DNA of 64,000 nucleotides from Pyrenula massariospora (Eukaryota; Ascomycota; Eurotiomycetes; Pyrenulales; Pyrenulaceae), in assembly GCA_021030905.1 (NCBI GenBank), contig JAGFMI010000001.1:1054001-1118000 (forward strand), read 5' to 3'. Positions 22,638-34,580 of this stretch are shown here, piece after piece. Position 1 is the stretch's first letter, and every line of letters starts with the position of its first letter. Made by a program: the position numbers and the translations under genes. The notes beneath the pieces were generated by a model. The model was given only the letters and a program-made list of their open reading frames with translations. It ran no database searches and was not told the DNA's origin.

Positions 22638-25568
22638 CTAACGGAAGCGAGGGCCAGCCCAGCCGCGTGGTTGGCCTGGAGCTCCAAATGGGTTGACGAT
22701 GACGCCGGGACCCGGTCGAGTGGTCTGCAGTGGGTTACAGCATAGCATCGCAACACGAGAGCCGAACTTAGATCCACGAAGAGAGACCATGTGTTTGCTT
22801 TAGACGTCAGTCATCACCCGTACAAAGTCCCGGGTATTGTACTTACCGAATGTGTATAGCAACTTGCTCACGTTGATGATGGTGGGTATTCATCAAGATC
22901 CACTGGATTAGGTAATTGCCATACTGGTCACCGGCGACTAAAGGGGTCAACACGGAACAGGTTCACTAGTATCTGAGGGAGACTTACTATCGATGAGAGG
23001 AATGCGTGGACGATCTGGAAGCGGGGTGGTAATGACTCCTAGATAACGTTCAAGGAAGTCAACACCGCCAATCTTGAGGCATTTCTCGACGACTTTAGAA
23101 GCGAACTGATCAATGCTGAAATGATACGCATTGGTGAGGATGTGATCAATGACGCGGCGTTTGTCTGGAGGAGCACCGTGCTCGCAGAGGTGTTGAATGC
23201 ACCAATTGCCGAATTGTCCATGAGCGATGAGGTCGATGTTTGCGATGACTTCTTCAATTGCCGGACGCTGCGAATTTGTTAGAAGGCCCGCTGTATTTCA
23301 GAGCAATAGTCATCCATACCTTCTCCTCTTCAACACAATTCTCGAAGATATTCTGCACCACGAGGCTGCCAGTCTCACCCAGAGCGACCTCATGCCACAT
23401 TCCGCGGAGAGCTTCGTTGACCTTAACCATGATCTGAGGTGGCTCGCCACTCCAGCGCAGTTCAAAAAGCTTCTGCCACACATGGCAAGCATACCGATGA
23501 ATGACAGTGTCTGGAATACGACGTAGAAGCTCACGAACCATATCAGCCTTGTGCTTCTCAGGAACAGAATCGAAGGCTTTTTGGATCACATGGCATCCGA
23601 ATGCATCACAAGACAAGCTCAGGACGTTTCCATGAATAGCTTCAGCAATCGCAACGACTTGGTCCGGAGTGCCGTGCTCAAAGCAACGCTGAACTAGGAA
23701 ATTGCCAAATCTGTCCAGAGTCAGTGACCCAGTATTCAAATAGAGCCTGGTGGAAATAGAAAATACCGATTAATCATCAATGGGTAAGCTTGGTTGACAA
23801 TCGCCTCGACGATCTCATATTTCTGCTCAGCTGTACCAACTTTCAATTTCTGCTGAAGAAAAATAGAGGCTTGCTGGTCATTGTTGCACACAATCTTGTC
23901 CACGATATACTTCCAATCACAGTTGACAGACTTGTCAAGCAGTCGACGATAGTTCAGTGGCTCAAGTGGGGCAAGATATGTCGGACCAGGGACAGATGGA
24001 ATCTACCGATGTGAGATTTCGGTTGACAAGAGACGGAGCGACTTACCGAAGTCCATGGATTGCTATAACTTGGAAGCGAGGTGCTGGCAAGAGAAGTCGT
24101 AGGGATTCCGCCGCTGGTCAGCGGAGCACCACTGAATGGAGCAACTCCGCCCACAGAGCCACTGCCAGAGAATTCTGAAGCCGTTGGTGACAGCGATGAT
24201 CCAATGGGACGTGGCTGGTAGCCAAAAGCACTGGCATACCCGAGTGGGGCCATCGACGACGACGTCTGAATTGCGGTAGGATTGCCACCAGGATTTCCGA
24301 ATGGGTTTGAACGACTAGAAAATCCAGAGCCCGATCGATTGAAGCTAGAAGTCGCACGACGGTTGCCTCCAGATTGAATGAACTGACTTTGATCGGGCAC
24401 GAATCGTCCGTCCATTCCTAGAGATGCCATCGACGGACCAGAGAAGACTCGATGCGTGGGGGAGACCTGACCTTGGCCGATAAAGCCTGTACCACCCATG
24501 GGTTTATTCCAGTTTTGCTCTGTAGAGAAATTGTCTCGACTATCATGATACGGGACCTGCTGGTTGAGATGGGAGCCAAAACCGTCACCCAAGAATGACT
24601 GCGGCGGCGGATGGTTGGACCAGGGGCGGTTGCCCCGACTATAGCCACCCGGAGGAAGCGTTGAAGATTGGTCGTCTTGCCCAACCCAGGAGTCGTGTCG
24701 AGTGGTGAAAGGATGGGCTGAAGCATCGAAGGCACGTCGAAAGGTACCCGTCTCTTGCTCAACGGTATCCTGATGATTAAAATCGGCTTCAGATGGCGGT
24801 CCCATAGCTTCATCAATCGTGTGCTTCAGCTTGCGAGATTCAGCAAGCTCAACATCTTGATGCTGAATTCTGGCCTTCATTTCGGCAAGCTCCTGCTTTA
24901 TTCGTGTCATCTCCTCAGAAGAGCGGCCAGATGTATCGGTGCCGGCAGAGACTATGTCGAAGTCCGAAGCTGGAGTGAATGCGTCAGACTCGAAGGAGCT
25001 ATCAGGCTCTTTAGGTCCCGCTGGCGTATTTTCCACGCCGAGGTCCATCTTCTGCTGCTTCAGTTGATCATTGAGCGTCGAAAGAATGGCATTTACTGCC
25101 TTCGGCTTTCCGGTATTGGAGCTAGATGGAGTCGGTGTCCCTTCCTGGCTTTCGTTGGCGCGCAGGCGAGCAAGAATGTCTTCCATCGGGGTGGTTCTCT
25201 CAGGTTTAACCGTAAGGGATGGCGAGGTGGACTTGGATGACTGCATTTTTGGAGATTAGATTTAATGGTTTCTAGATGGGCAGGCTCAGCGTTTTGCCAG
25301 AATTCTTACCTGGATATTACCAAGCTTGGATGTCATCAGAGCAGCGGGGCTACCATTGCCAACTTCACCGGGCTTGATGGCCTGTATAAAAAGATATGGG
25401 TGAGCACAAAGTGTGAAGAGGTGATAGATTTTTTTCTGAGGCTTCATCCGGTCCACTCACCTGTCCATCACTGCTTGCCTTGTTGGAGCCCTGCTCAAGA
25501 ATTGCAAAGGCTGAAGAAGTTTTTCTGCTGATGTTCGGAGAGCCCGTGGTAGACACGAGAGAAGACAT
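22638..25568 (-). CDS. Pumilio-family (PUF) RNA-binding protein with N-terminal coiled coil
   Basis: Eight exons (25568-25461, 25381-25310, 25240-24047, 24002-23767, 23710-23320, 23267-22988, 22937-22847, 22797-22638) join in phase to 843 residues. The C-terminal half is a Pumilio homology domain of successive ~36-residue repeats: FGNFLVQRCFEHG, DAFGCHVIQKAFD, GQFGNWCIQHLCEHG, QFASKVVEKCLK, GDQYGNYLIQWIL and GSKFGSRVAMLC. PUF proteins bind 3' untranslated regions and control mRNA decay, localisation and translation. The N-terminal ~450 residues are Ser/Gly/Asn-rich with one predicted coiled coil (SSEEMTRIKQELAEMKARI and onward). No RRM is visible, unlike Jsn1/Puf2. Coiled coil plus PUF resembles fission-yeast Mcp2, but orthology is not proven. 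Confidence 0.9.
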
Positions 25569-26192
25569 CTTGGTCTAATGTTGATTGATAGTGTCGGATC
25601 AGCCACTGCAAGATGGTAAAATACTATACACCAGGTGGAAAACCACACGGTGAATAAGGAGGCAATGTTCAAGATGCGGGAGGAAGTCGAGGCATCCAAA
25701 GAGGCTGATCAAGGAGTCGTAACGCGTGAATTGAGGTTTGAAGGAGGGAGAGTGGTTAAGATAAAAAAAAAAGGAACGGCAGAAGGGAGAGTGCGCTACT
25801 AGGGTAGCCGACGACGAGGGGAAATCCAGAAAGCCAGCAAGTGAGAGCAAGAGCGATGGGCGGCGCGGTTGGAAGGCAGGTTCACCCAGGATCACGAATG
25901 GTCCGCGTTAAGCGTGACAAACGCGTTTGCCGGTGTTTCCTCTTGATATCACCTCACATCACAGCCGCTCCTTCCTGCCACGTTTCTCGACCAGCAATTC
26001 TGATCCAGAGCGCTTCGAGCCATCTTGATACGGCCGAAGTAAGCGAACATTCTGGATGGACCCGAGGTACAGTTTCTTTCCTCCTCGGCTCACCATTTCA
26101 CATCCAGTCACTGATTTCTTATCTCATATCAATAGCTTCACGCCGTGGGATAAGAGCCGCTATAAATTCTCATGCCGCTTTCCACAACGTGG
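25569..26192. other. Promoter of the Pumilio gene and 3' flank of the hydrolase gene
   Basis: A frame on the plus strand (25841-26422) runs antisense into the hydrolase gene and carries no recognised motif. An A-rich run sits near 25763-25772. Confidence 0.45.
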
Positions 26193-29147
26193 TCAAGAGA
26201 AATAAGAGCTGGCCGATATTTGCCAAGAATAGTCGAAGAACCCAAGTGCGAGAGCAGCGGCATGTCCTTTCCACCTACATTGGTCATCCAAGATCACAAA
26301 GTCTGGCTGCCCGACACCCGTTAGTGTTGGCACAAGTCGAGCTGCCTGTCGAAGTCCCGCCTCATCGAATCCCCAAACGACAAGTTCAAGTCGCGCATCT
26401 TTCAGCGGCCGTAAGAAGATAGCCCCAAGTCCAGGCCGGTATCGATAACACTTGCGAGAGGTCACGTTCGCGCTTTTCAAGCAGATTTCGTCCGCCTCTA
26501 TGCTGATAGGATGGCTTGCAAAGGACCCCAACGTCCCAAATTCTTTACCTATACCAACAGAGATGACATTTCCCGAATGAGACTTATCCAAAGACTGGTG
26601 AGGATGAGAGATTTCAGAGTCAGCTCTAAAATATTGGAAGAGATTGCGGCTTATTTGCACGCCAATGGCAAGCTCAATTGCTGATGGACCGACGTTGATG
26701 TGAAAAGACTCCTTCGTTCGGAGAATTGCGTCAATCGTTCCCCGCTGATGGCCGTAGCGCTGGCCTAGACTCTTCCAGCTCTCTCTATCTTCAACACGCT
26801 TTACAAAAGGTTAACTTCAGGGATTCCACTGTAGGGAAACGTCATGGCTTACCTTCCAGGTGCTGTTGTCGTTCTTAACGAACATAACAATCCCATCCTC
26901 AGAAGACATATCCCACTCTTGCTCATCAAGGTAAAATTTCTTCGGTCTCTCCGTGTCGAATTGACCAACGTCGATGGAGAAACGGTGAACATTGGAGGTT
27001 GAAAGCCACCAGGTACGTGTAGTACTGTCACGGTTGACTGTGATCTTTGCCAGACCATCAGGAGACGCGATCTGGTCGATGGACAGCCCCCCTCGAGAGC
27101 CAAAGTCGTCAGAGTTTGCAACAATAAAAGTAAAATTCAGGGGTAGTTCAAAATTTTTGGAGTTAGAATCTAGGTTCGATTTGTAGAATTTTGTGAGTTC
27201 TTTGGTGGTCATAACGCCGTCAAACCAGTGACCGGCGCCCGGTATTTCTACATAGCTAGCATCGGTCGACTCTTCGGCGAGGAGGCTGTACATAAGACGA
27301 GAGTGATATGCAGGGACATTGTCATCTTTGGAGCCGTGCTGGAGGAGAATTGGGATGCCAGAAAGGTTTGGGATCAATAACTCATGCTTGAAACTGTTCA
27401 AAGCAGATTGAATGACAGATGAAAGCAAAGGTTGAGCGTTGGTCCACATAATGAAAGGCACATAATCTTTTCAGAAAAGTCAGACCGAGTTGAGTGCATT
27501 GCAAGACAAATCACGTACTCTGAATCGAGCTATAGCCGGACGCGGAAGCTCCTGCAATGATCTTGTCAGGATCATGGCACATAATATGCCAAGTGCCTTG
27601 TCCTAGAGAGACTGGCTTAGAATGTTTAACATTCATGGCATGTCGAAACCTACCGCCGTTTGAGTGCCCGCTGACTAGCCATTTCTCATGATCTACATTC
27701 GGCCCTCGCCAGTCCACCGCTTTAATCCACTTAGGAATGGCTGCGACGGCGGCCTTGACATCGGCAAACCCCCATGTATCTTTTGAAGTTGTCAGCTTTG
27801 AAAATCATTTTCCCCTTGCTGACTTACGCCAGTCATCGCCACTCCATGGAGTCATCCCACTTGGAAAAAGGACCCAAGCCGCTAGATCTCGCGCAGCATC
27901 CAAGGTGTGACGAACTTGCTCACTGTCAGCTTCTACTCCAGCGCCATGCAGATTCAGAAGGACAGGTAACGAGCCTCCATTGGTAGGCGTGGACTCACTG
28001 CCAATAGGGGGCCGAAGAATTGCATAAGAGACAGTGCCGCTAGGATGCAGAAAAGTAAATCGATGAGGCTCATAGATAGATTGCTCGTTCACCAGAGTGC
28101 TGACTATCAAAGTGTCGGCAATTAAATGCCTAGGCCCAGACTCAGAGGGATACTCTATGTCAATGCCAAAAGACACTTGAGTGGTCTCCTCCCTTTCGAG
28201 CTGCACAACGACATCCAAAGCCCTTGTCTGTCCGGGATAGAGTAAAATTGGATTGTGCGAGATGGCATCAATGTTTTTCAGACCCTTGAAGCATTTTCCA
28301 ATCCAGGCCAGTGCTACTTTGTCTGCTGTATTGCGCACGACAATTGAAGCATACGGACTTGCTAGACGTCCCTGGATTTTCTCTGATATCAGCAGCTTAT
28401 CATCCGCAACTCGGACTGATCGCTCAACTAGGTTTGCTTCGAGAACCGCTTTGATTGAGGCATCTCCTATTCCTCCCATTGCTCGCACGTCACGAAAGAG
28501 GCGTATATCCAACACATTTTTCCCAGGTTCCAAAGAAAGAATGATTGGAGATTTCCGAAAACCGTACAAATCTCCACCAAAGAAAGACTCATTGTTGCAG
28601 CGCAGCTCCAAGACTCCGTCAGAAAATATCTCAACTCTCTGCTCTACAGAGTGAAAATTGTGCAAATATCCGCGCACCCAAGCTTGATATTGAAGAGCAG
28701 CCCAACCATATATTGAGACGAGAAAATTGAAATCTACTTCCGAAAACAAGAATTCAAGGTTAGCCGTTGCTTTTAGATCTAATATTTCACGGTTTTGGGA
28801 GAGGGTGGTCTTCCAAGTGACACTCCCATTAGGGGCTAAAGCGCTTTGAATTGTTCTATGCGGATCATATTGAATATTTTGGAAGCCACCGATGCGTTCC
28901 AAAGGGTCGGCTCCCCAGACAGCCTCTGCATGTAAGGGTCAATCCATCATGTCTTGACTTGGTCGAGTAGTATCGAACCTCGCGTCCCGATTTTAAATGG
29001 ACCTAGTATCTGCCACTCGCTTGAGAATCGGAGCTGCGGTTCAACACGAGCTGTTTCGTGTTCAGGTATGGACTGTTGCATATTTCCAAGGGTAGGCTTC
29101 GAGTAGTAGCCCAGTACAATTGTAGAAAAGCATAGAGTTCGAAGCAT
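26193..29147 (-). CDS. Large secreted alpha/beta hydrolase, prolyl-oligopeptidase-like
   Basis: Six exons (29147-28979, 28925-27828, 27779-27654, 27602-27519, 27466-26853, 26798-26193) give 898 residues. A signal peptide is likely (MLRTLCFSTIVLGYYSKPTLG). The first ~370 residues form an uncharacterised beta-rich part (FKIGTREAVWGADPLE at its start). An alpha/beta hydrolase core follows: LPVLLNLHGAG (oxyanion strand), nucleophile elbow GHSNGGQGTW, candidate acid in LLQHGSKDDNVP and candidate His in GAGHWFDG. A further ~250-residue C-terminal region follows. The catalytic triad looks intact, so it is probably an active peptidase or esterase of S9-like fold. The substrate is unknown. Intron 1 uses the unusual donor GTTCGA, fixed by frame continuity. 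Confidence 0.8.
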
Positions 29148-29709
29148 GGTTAAGAGACCTTAGGCTGGCGATGTAAGTAAATCCGTAACTCATGGGATAT
29201 AGCTGCAGTCCTCTCACGTAAAAAAGGCGAGAGCTTAGGTAGTCTGCTTCACATACACGTTATCGCTTGTCAGCATCGGTCCATCAATACGTTGTCCACT
29301 TCACTGCCGGTCCCATCAGGAGAAGCCATTCCGCTCCGAAATATGGTCGGCTTACCTTCCGCATTAAGAAGCTTGTAGGACTTCCACGCAAGCCACATCC
29401 ACAAGGAAGACGGGCTCAAGATCTGGCATGATGCTACGACAATCCCGATGATAGCAAACACTTGCCCAACGCTCGAGTCCAATAGCTAGATATCCTGTTT
29501 CATGCATCGTCGCCTTGGAGCTCCTCATCTTCGCCTGCGCGCATGGGCTACCGAATCAATTCCGAATCTTTAGCCACGTTTACGAGAGGTCGGTGTGAGG
29601 GCGCACCAAGTTCCCGACGGTTCGTGAATCTGCGGTCTGCCACACATAACTCCATGGAAGACGACATATAGAGAGGTCGTCTCCGCGACTGTGGAGATCT
29701 GACTTGAGC
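29148..29709. promoter_or_regulatory. Divergent promoter region of the hydrolase and Sly41-like genes
   Basis: About 560 bp between two divergent start codons. A 70-codon minus-strand frame at 29270-29482 has one hydrophobic stretch but no other support. Confidence 0.45.
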
Positions 29710-31418
29710 ATGACTACAAGCATCACTACCACAGAGCAACGCCACTCCAAACCGTCGATAGCTCCCCAAATATCCATGAAGATGCCCGAGAATGGGTCTG
29801 CCAATCGCTTCCTATTTCCAACCCCAGAACTCCATACGCAAGACGACAAGCTACAGCAAGTATCCAGCCCCGAAGAGTTTCCTCCCTTTCGACGTTCGGG
29901 TTCCAACGACAGGTGGACCCCGAGGAAGAGCAGTCAGGACAGATGGGGAAGCAGACCTTACAATTCACCATACCGGCATCATAGTTTAAAGAGAAGTGTC
30001 AGTGAAGCCTTAGACAATTTTCGGACTCGCAGGGGCAGTGTCAGCGCGAACGCCCAAGATTTAGCCGATGCTCTAAGTGCCCCAGTCTCCTACAAGCTTG
30101 TCGTATGTTTTGATGCCTGGGCACTATGGCGTAGAAAGTGGCTGACTGATTGCAGGCTTTATGTATAATATGGTACATGACCTCAGCGTTGACTAATACA
30201 TCGTCTAAGTCCATTCTCAACGCCTTCCCCAAACCAGTGACCCTCACGATTGTACAATTCGCCTGCGTGTCTCTGTGGTGTTTACTCTTCGCCTTCCTCT
30301 CTTCTGTATTCCCGCAACTCAGAACAACTGTACCAGCTCTTCGAAGCGGTATAAGATATCCCTCGTGGGATGTCATCCGGACAGCGATGCCGCTTGCGGT
30401 GTTCCAGCTCTTGGGACATATTCTATCTTCTACAGCGACAGCGAAGATACCAGTATCATTAGTCCACACTATCAAGGGACTTTCACCTCTCTTCACGGTA
30501 CTAGCATACCGCGTTTTCTTCCGCATACGCTATGCACGAGCCACCTATCTATCCCTAATTCCTCTAACGGCCGGCGTGATGCTAGCGTGCTCCACTGACT
30601 TTTCGACCAACTTTATCGGAATCAGCTGCGCATTATTCGCAGCTATAGTCTTTGTCAGCCAGAACATATTCTCCAAGAAACTGTTCAATGAGGCATCAAG
30701 AGTTGAGGCTGAAGGACCGACGTACAATAGTCGCAAGCTAGATAAGCTTAACCTCCTTTGTTATTGTTCGGCAGGTGCTTTCATCCTGACCACACCTGTG
30801 TGGCTTCTCACTGAAGGTTTCTCGATTCTGGGAGACGTATGGGGTGATGGCGTGATTGCTTTGACGGGCAAAAAAGGCTCCCTTGATCATGGAGCTTTGT
30901 CTCTGGAATTCGTCTTCAACGGGATTTTTCATTTCGGACAAAACATCATGGCCTTTGTTCTCCTATCCATGCTATCACCTGTATCTTACTCGGTTGCTTC
31001 ACTGATCAAACGAGTCTGGGTCATTGTTCTAGCTATTCTTTGGTTCCGAAGCTCCACGAGTCCCGTCCAACTCTTTGGCATTGGCCTGACCTTCTTCGGA
31101 CTCTACTTGTATGATCGTACAAGTGCAGATGATGCAGCCGAGCAACGCGCGAAAACGGATCGATTCAGGCCAGCTGAGATGCTTTTACCGCTTGCCGAAA
31201 CTTCGCCAACTCAGCCCTTGAATGGACATCCTACATTTCCTGGGCGACTCAATGGGGACAACACACCGACGTTATTAGGAGCCGACTTGAAGAAGGATGA
31301 TGATGGACCAGATGGGAGGCCACGCGTCACCAGTAATTCCGAGGTTTGGTTGCCTCCAGGGACAAAGCAGGAGTCTACGTGGGAATCAGGTGATAAACAT
31401 GAGAAATGGCAATTATAG
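29710..31418 (+). CDS. SLY41: Sly41-type triose-phosphate-translocator family membrane protein
   Basis: Two exons (29710-30102, 30156-31418) give 551 residues. Residues 1-~130 are polar and Ser/Arg-rich (cytosolic, disordered). About ten hydrophobic segments follow with the drug/metabolite-transporter pattern: IIWYMTSALTNTSSKSIL, FPKPVTLTIVQF, KIPVSLVHTIKGLSPLFTVL, FVSQNIFSKKLF, and MLSPVSYSVASLIKRVWVIV near the end. The segments SKSIL, HTIKGLSPLF and SYSVASLIKRVWVI are characteristic of yeast Sly41, a multicopy suppressor of Ypt1 loss that works in ER-Golgi traffic and ER calcium handling. The C-terminal tail of ~90 residues is hydrophilic. The true substrate is unknown. Confidence 0.85.
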
Positions 31419-31976
31419 ATGGATCGTTTCGGCAAGACGGAAGGTACTACGTTTGGTGCATTATGTGATAGAACAATTTCAAAGGAATTCACTCTTAAAA
31501 TCTAGAAAAATTGTACGCTTGCTTTAAGTCTATGATGAATTAAATTCGAGGGGATGCGGAGGATCAGGAGAACTTCCAAGCTTGCTACCACACAAAATCG
31601 GCTCCGAATACGTTCTTGTTGCGACCGTCGGTAAGGAACGAAAAGATCATTTCAAGCGCTTGTGAGCGTTCAATCACAGGCTCCAGCTCGGCGCAAGTCG
31701 TTCTTGGATCACGTAGCAGAGGAGGAAGAGATTTAGAGCCTCGACCTCCTACAATAAAGCATGTCCGTGAAATGAGTATGAAGAGAGAAAGAAAACGCTG
31801 GACCTGGCGAAATCGAGGAACTACTCCACTACCGGCGTGGGGCAACGCAGCAAGTCTGCCGAGCCAATTGCATGACGAACATTTCATGTTAGCCACGACT
31901 TGACGTACGGTCCAGATACTGCACTGCGAATTTTCTCATCTTGTTACGAATCCTCCGGAGAAAGTCGTTTGGCAGC
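31419..31976. promoter_or_regulatory. Spacer and promoter of the complex I subunit gene
   Basis: About 560 bp between two tandem genes. Overlapping frames on both strands at 31585-31903 have no recognised motif. Confidence 0.45.
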
Positions 31977-34311
31977 ATGAGGTCGCATTTGGTGCGAGCT
32001 GCCGTTCGTTCACGGCGTATTGGCTGCACTCATTTTTATAGATCATTTGCATCGACCTCTCGGCGGCCGGCCGAAGTCGAATTGACTGTTGACGGCAAAA
32101 AGGTCTCGATAGAGGCTGGCTCGGCGCTCATCCAAGCTTGTGAAAAAGCTGGCGTCGTAATACCGAGATATTGCTACCATGAGTTCGTGCAATCCATTGT
32201 TTTTATGCTTTTCTCCTAACAAGACCGTTAGGAAACTCCTCATAGCTGGCAATTGTCGAATGTGCCTCGTTGAGGTCGAGCGAGCGCCAAAACCAGTGGC
32301 ATCATGCGCATGGCCTGTCCAACCCGGTATGGTGGTCAAGACAAACTCGCCACTCACCAATAAGGCAAGAGAAGGAGTGATGGAGTTTCTACTAGCGAAT
32401 CATCCGTTAGATTGTCCCATCTGCGATCAAGGGGGCGAATGCGACCTTCAGGACCAGTCAATGAGATATGGAGCAGATCGGGGCCGATTTCACGAAATCG
32501 GTGGCAAAAGGGCGGTAGAAGACAAGAACATCGGGCCGCTTATCAAGACCTCCATGAACCGCTGTATTCATTGCACAAGGTGCGTACGGTTTGCCAATGA
32601 CGTCGCTGGGGCACCTGAGCTAGGTTCGACGGGACGTGGCAATGACATGCAAATCGGTACCTATCTGGAAAAAAATCTTGATTCTGAGATGTCAGGCAAC
32701 GTCATCGATCTTTGCCCGGTCGGCGCTCTCACATCGAAACCATATGCATTCCGAGCCCGACCGTGGGAATTGCAACATACCGAGACAATTGACGTTCTTG
32801 ACGCCCTTGGGTCTAACATTAGGGTCGACTCCAGAGGCATGGAGGTAATGCGCGTGCTTCCAAGATTAAATGATGACATCAACGAAGAATGGATTAACGA
32901 CAAGACCCGTTTCGCCCCAGATGGCCTCAGGACACAGAGGCTTACAACCCCACTGATTCGAAGAGAAGACAAATTTTACCCTGCAACTTGGGAACAAGCT
33001 TTGACCGAGATTGGAACTACCTACCAGAAATTAGCACCAAAACCTAACGAGTTCAAGGTTATCGCAGGACAGCTGACCGAAGTCGAGTCGTTAGTAGTGA
33101 TGAAAGATCTCGCCAATCGGTTAGGGTCTGACAACCTTGCCCTTGATCAGACGGGTGGTAGTGAGCCCATAAGTCACGGTCTTGACATTCGGTCGAATTA
33201 TCTGTTCAACTCCAAAATATATGGCGTTGAAGAGGCAGATATTATACTTTTGATTGGTACCAACCCACGTCATGAAGCTGCTGGACTCAATGCACGGATT
33301 AGAAAACAGTGGCTTCGCTCAGATTTGGAAGTCGGGTTAGTCGGTGAGACTTTTGACAGCACTTTTGGGTTTGAGCACCTTGGAACCGACGCAACTGCAT
33401 TGAAGAAAGTTCTCGCCGGAGAATTTGGCAAGAAACTTGCCAGTGCCCAACGGCCCATGATAATCGTCGGTAGTGGGGTTGTTGAACATCCTGACGGCAA
33501 GGCTATCCTCGAGATGGTTGGTTCTTTCGTCGACAAGAATTCGAAGAACTTCATCACACCGGAGTGGCAAGGCTTCAATGTATTGCAACGCGCTGCCTCA
33601 CGTGCTGGTGCGTACGAAGTTGGATTCACTACTCCCTCGATGCAGGTAGCACAGACAAAACCGAAGATGGTGTGGCTTCTAGGAGCTGATGAGATCGCCG
33701 ATGGTGACATTCCAAAGGACGCCTTCGTCGTCTACCAAGGCCATCACGGGGACAAAGGCGCCCAGCTTGCCGACGTCGTCCTCCCTAGCGCCGCCTACAC
33801 CGAGAAATCAGCAACATACCTGAACACAGAGGGCCGAGTCCAGGTCACCCGGAACGCGACCTCAATTCCTGGTGCGGCGAGAGAGGACTGGAAAATAGTC
33901 CGTGCCGTGAGCGAATACCTTGGCCAGCCTCTACCGTACGATGACATTGAGATGGTGAGAGACCGTATGGAGGAGATTAGCCCTGTCCTACGACGGTACG
34001 ATGTTATCGAGCCGACTAGCCTGGCGGTATTGAGCAAGGTGCAACTGGCCGACCAAAATAAGGGGGTGAAGCCAACTGGCAAGCCGCTGAAGAAGCCGAT
34101 CGAAAATTTCTTCTTTACCGATGTCATTTCAAGAAGGTATGCGATTCTGCTCTTACATACACGGTCGATATTCTAACAAATCTCCCATTCTAGTTCACCA
34201 ACGATGGCACGTTGCTCAGCCGCCAAAGCAACAGGGAACCCAAATACTAATTTCATGGCCATGGGAGAGCCGGATGCGCAGAACACGTATGGAGAAGCAG
34301 CGACAGCTTAA
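31977..34311 (+). CDS. nuo78: NADH:ubiquinone oxidoreductase 75/78-kDa subunit (complex I)
   Basis: Three exons (31977-32182, 32232-34136, 34194-34311) give 742 residues, close to the Neurospora 78-kDa subunit. An Arg-rich presequence (MRSHLVRAAVRSRRIG) is followed by the 2Fe-2S ferredoxin fold (YCYHEKLLIAGNCRMCLVE), the His/Cys 4Fe-4S motif (HPLDCPICDQGGECDLQ) and the second 4Fe-4S motif (NRCIHCTRCVRFAND ... DLCPVGAL). A molybdopterin-oxidoreductase-like domain without catalytic role follows. The protein carries iron-sulfur centres N1b, N4 and N5 in the peripheral arm. Intron 1 has the unusual donor GTTCGT, which is required to join YHE to KLLIAG. I use the ATG at 31977. Confidence 0.96.
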
Positions 34312-34580
34312 TCTGCATAGAAGGTTTGAGTTCTGTATCTACAGTCACTGGCGTTGTTGCACTGTACATAAAGACCTGGCGTTTCTGGTCACGAGAATTG
34401 TGGAGGCTATTTTTGGGGGCAATAGTGGAATCATCAAAAGGTCGTTTCCTGGTAACCAATATCAATGGCTTACTATTCGCACCTCTATCCTAGAACGCGT
34501 TGCTTATGCTCATGATCCGTGTAAATTGTGTGCTAGCTTGAGCCGCCCCATAATTCAGAGGTAGGTCACCACTGTCGACG

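Noticed and set aside
29270-29482. Possible 70-residue single-pass membrane protein
   Set aside because: Only one hydrophobic stretch supports it. It lies in a divergent promoter and has no known relative.
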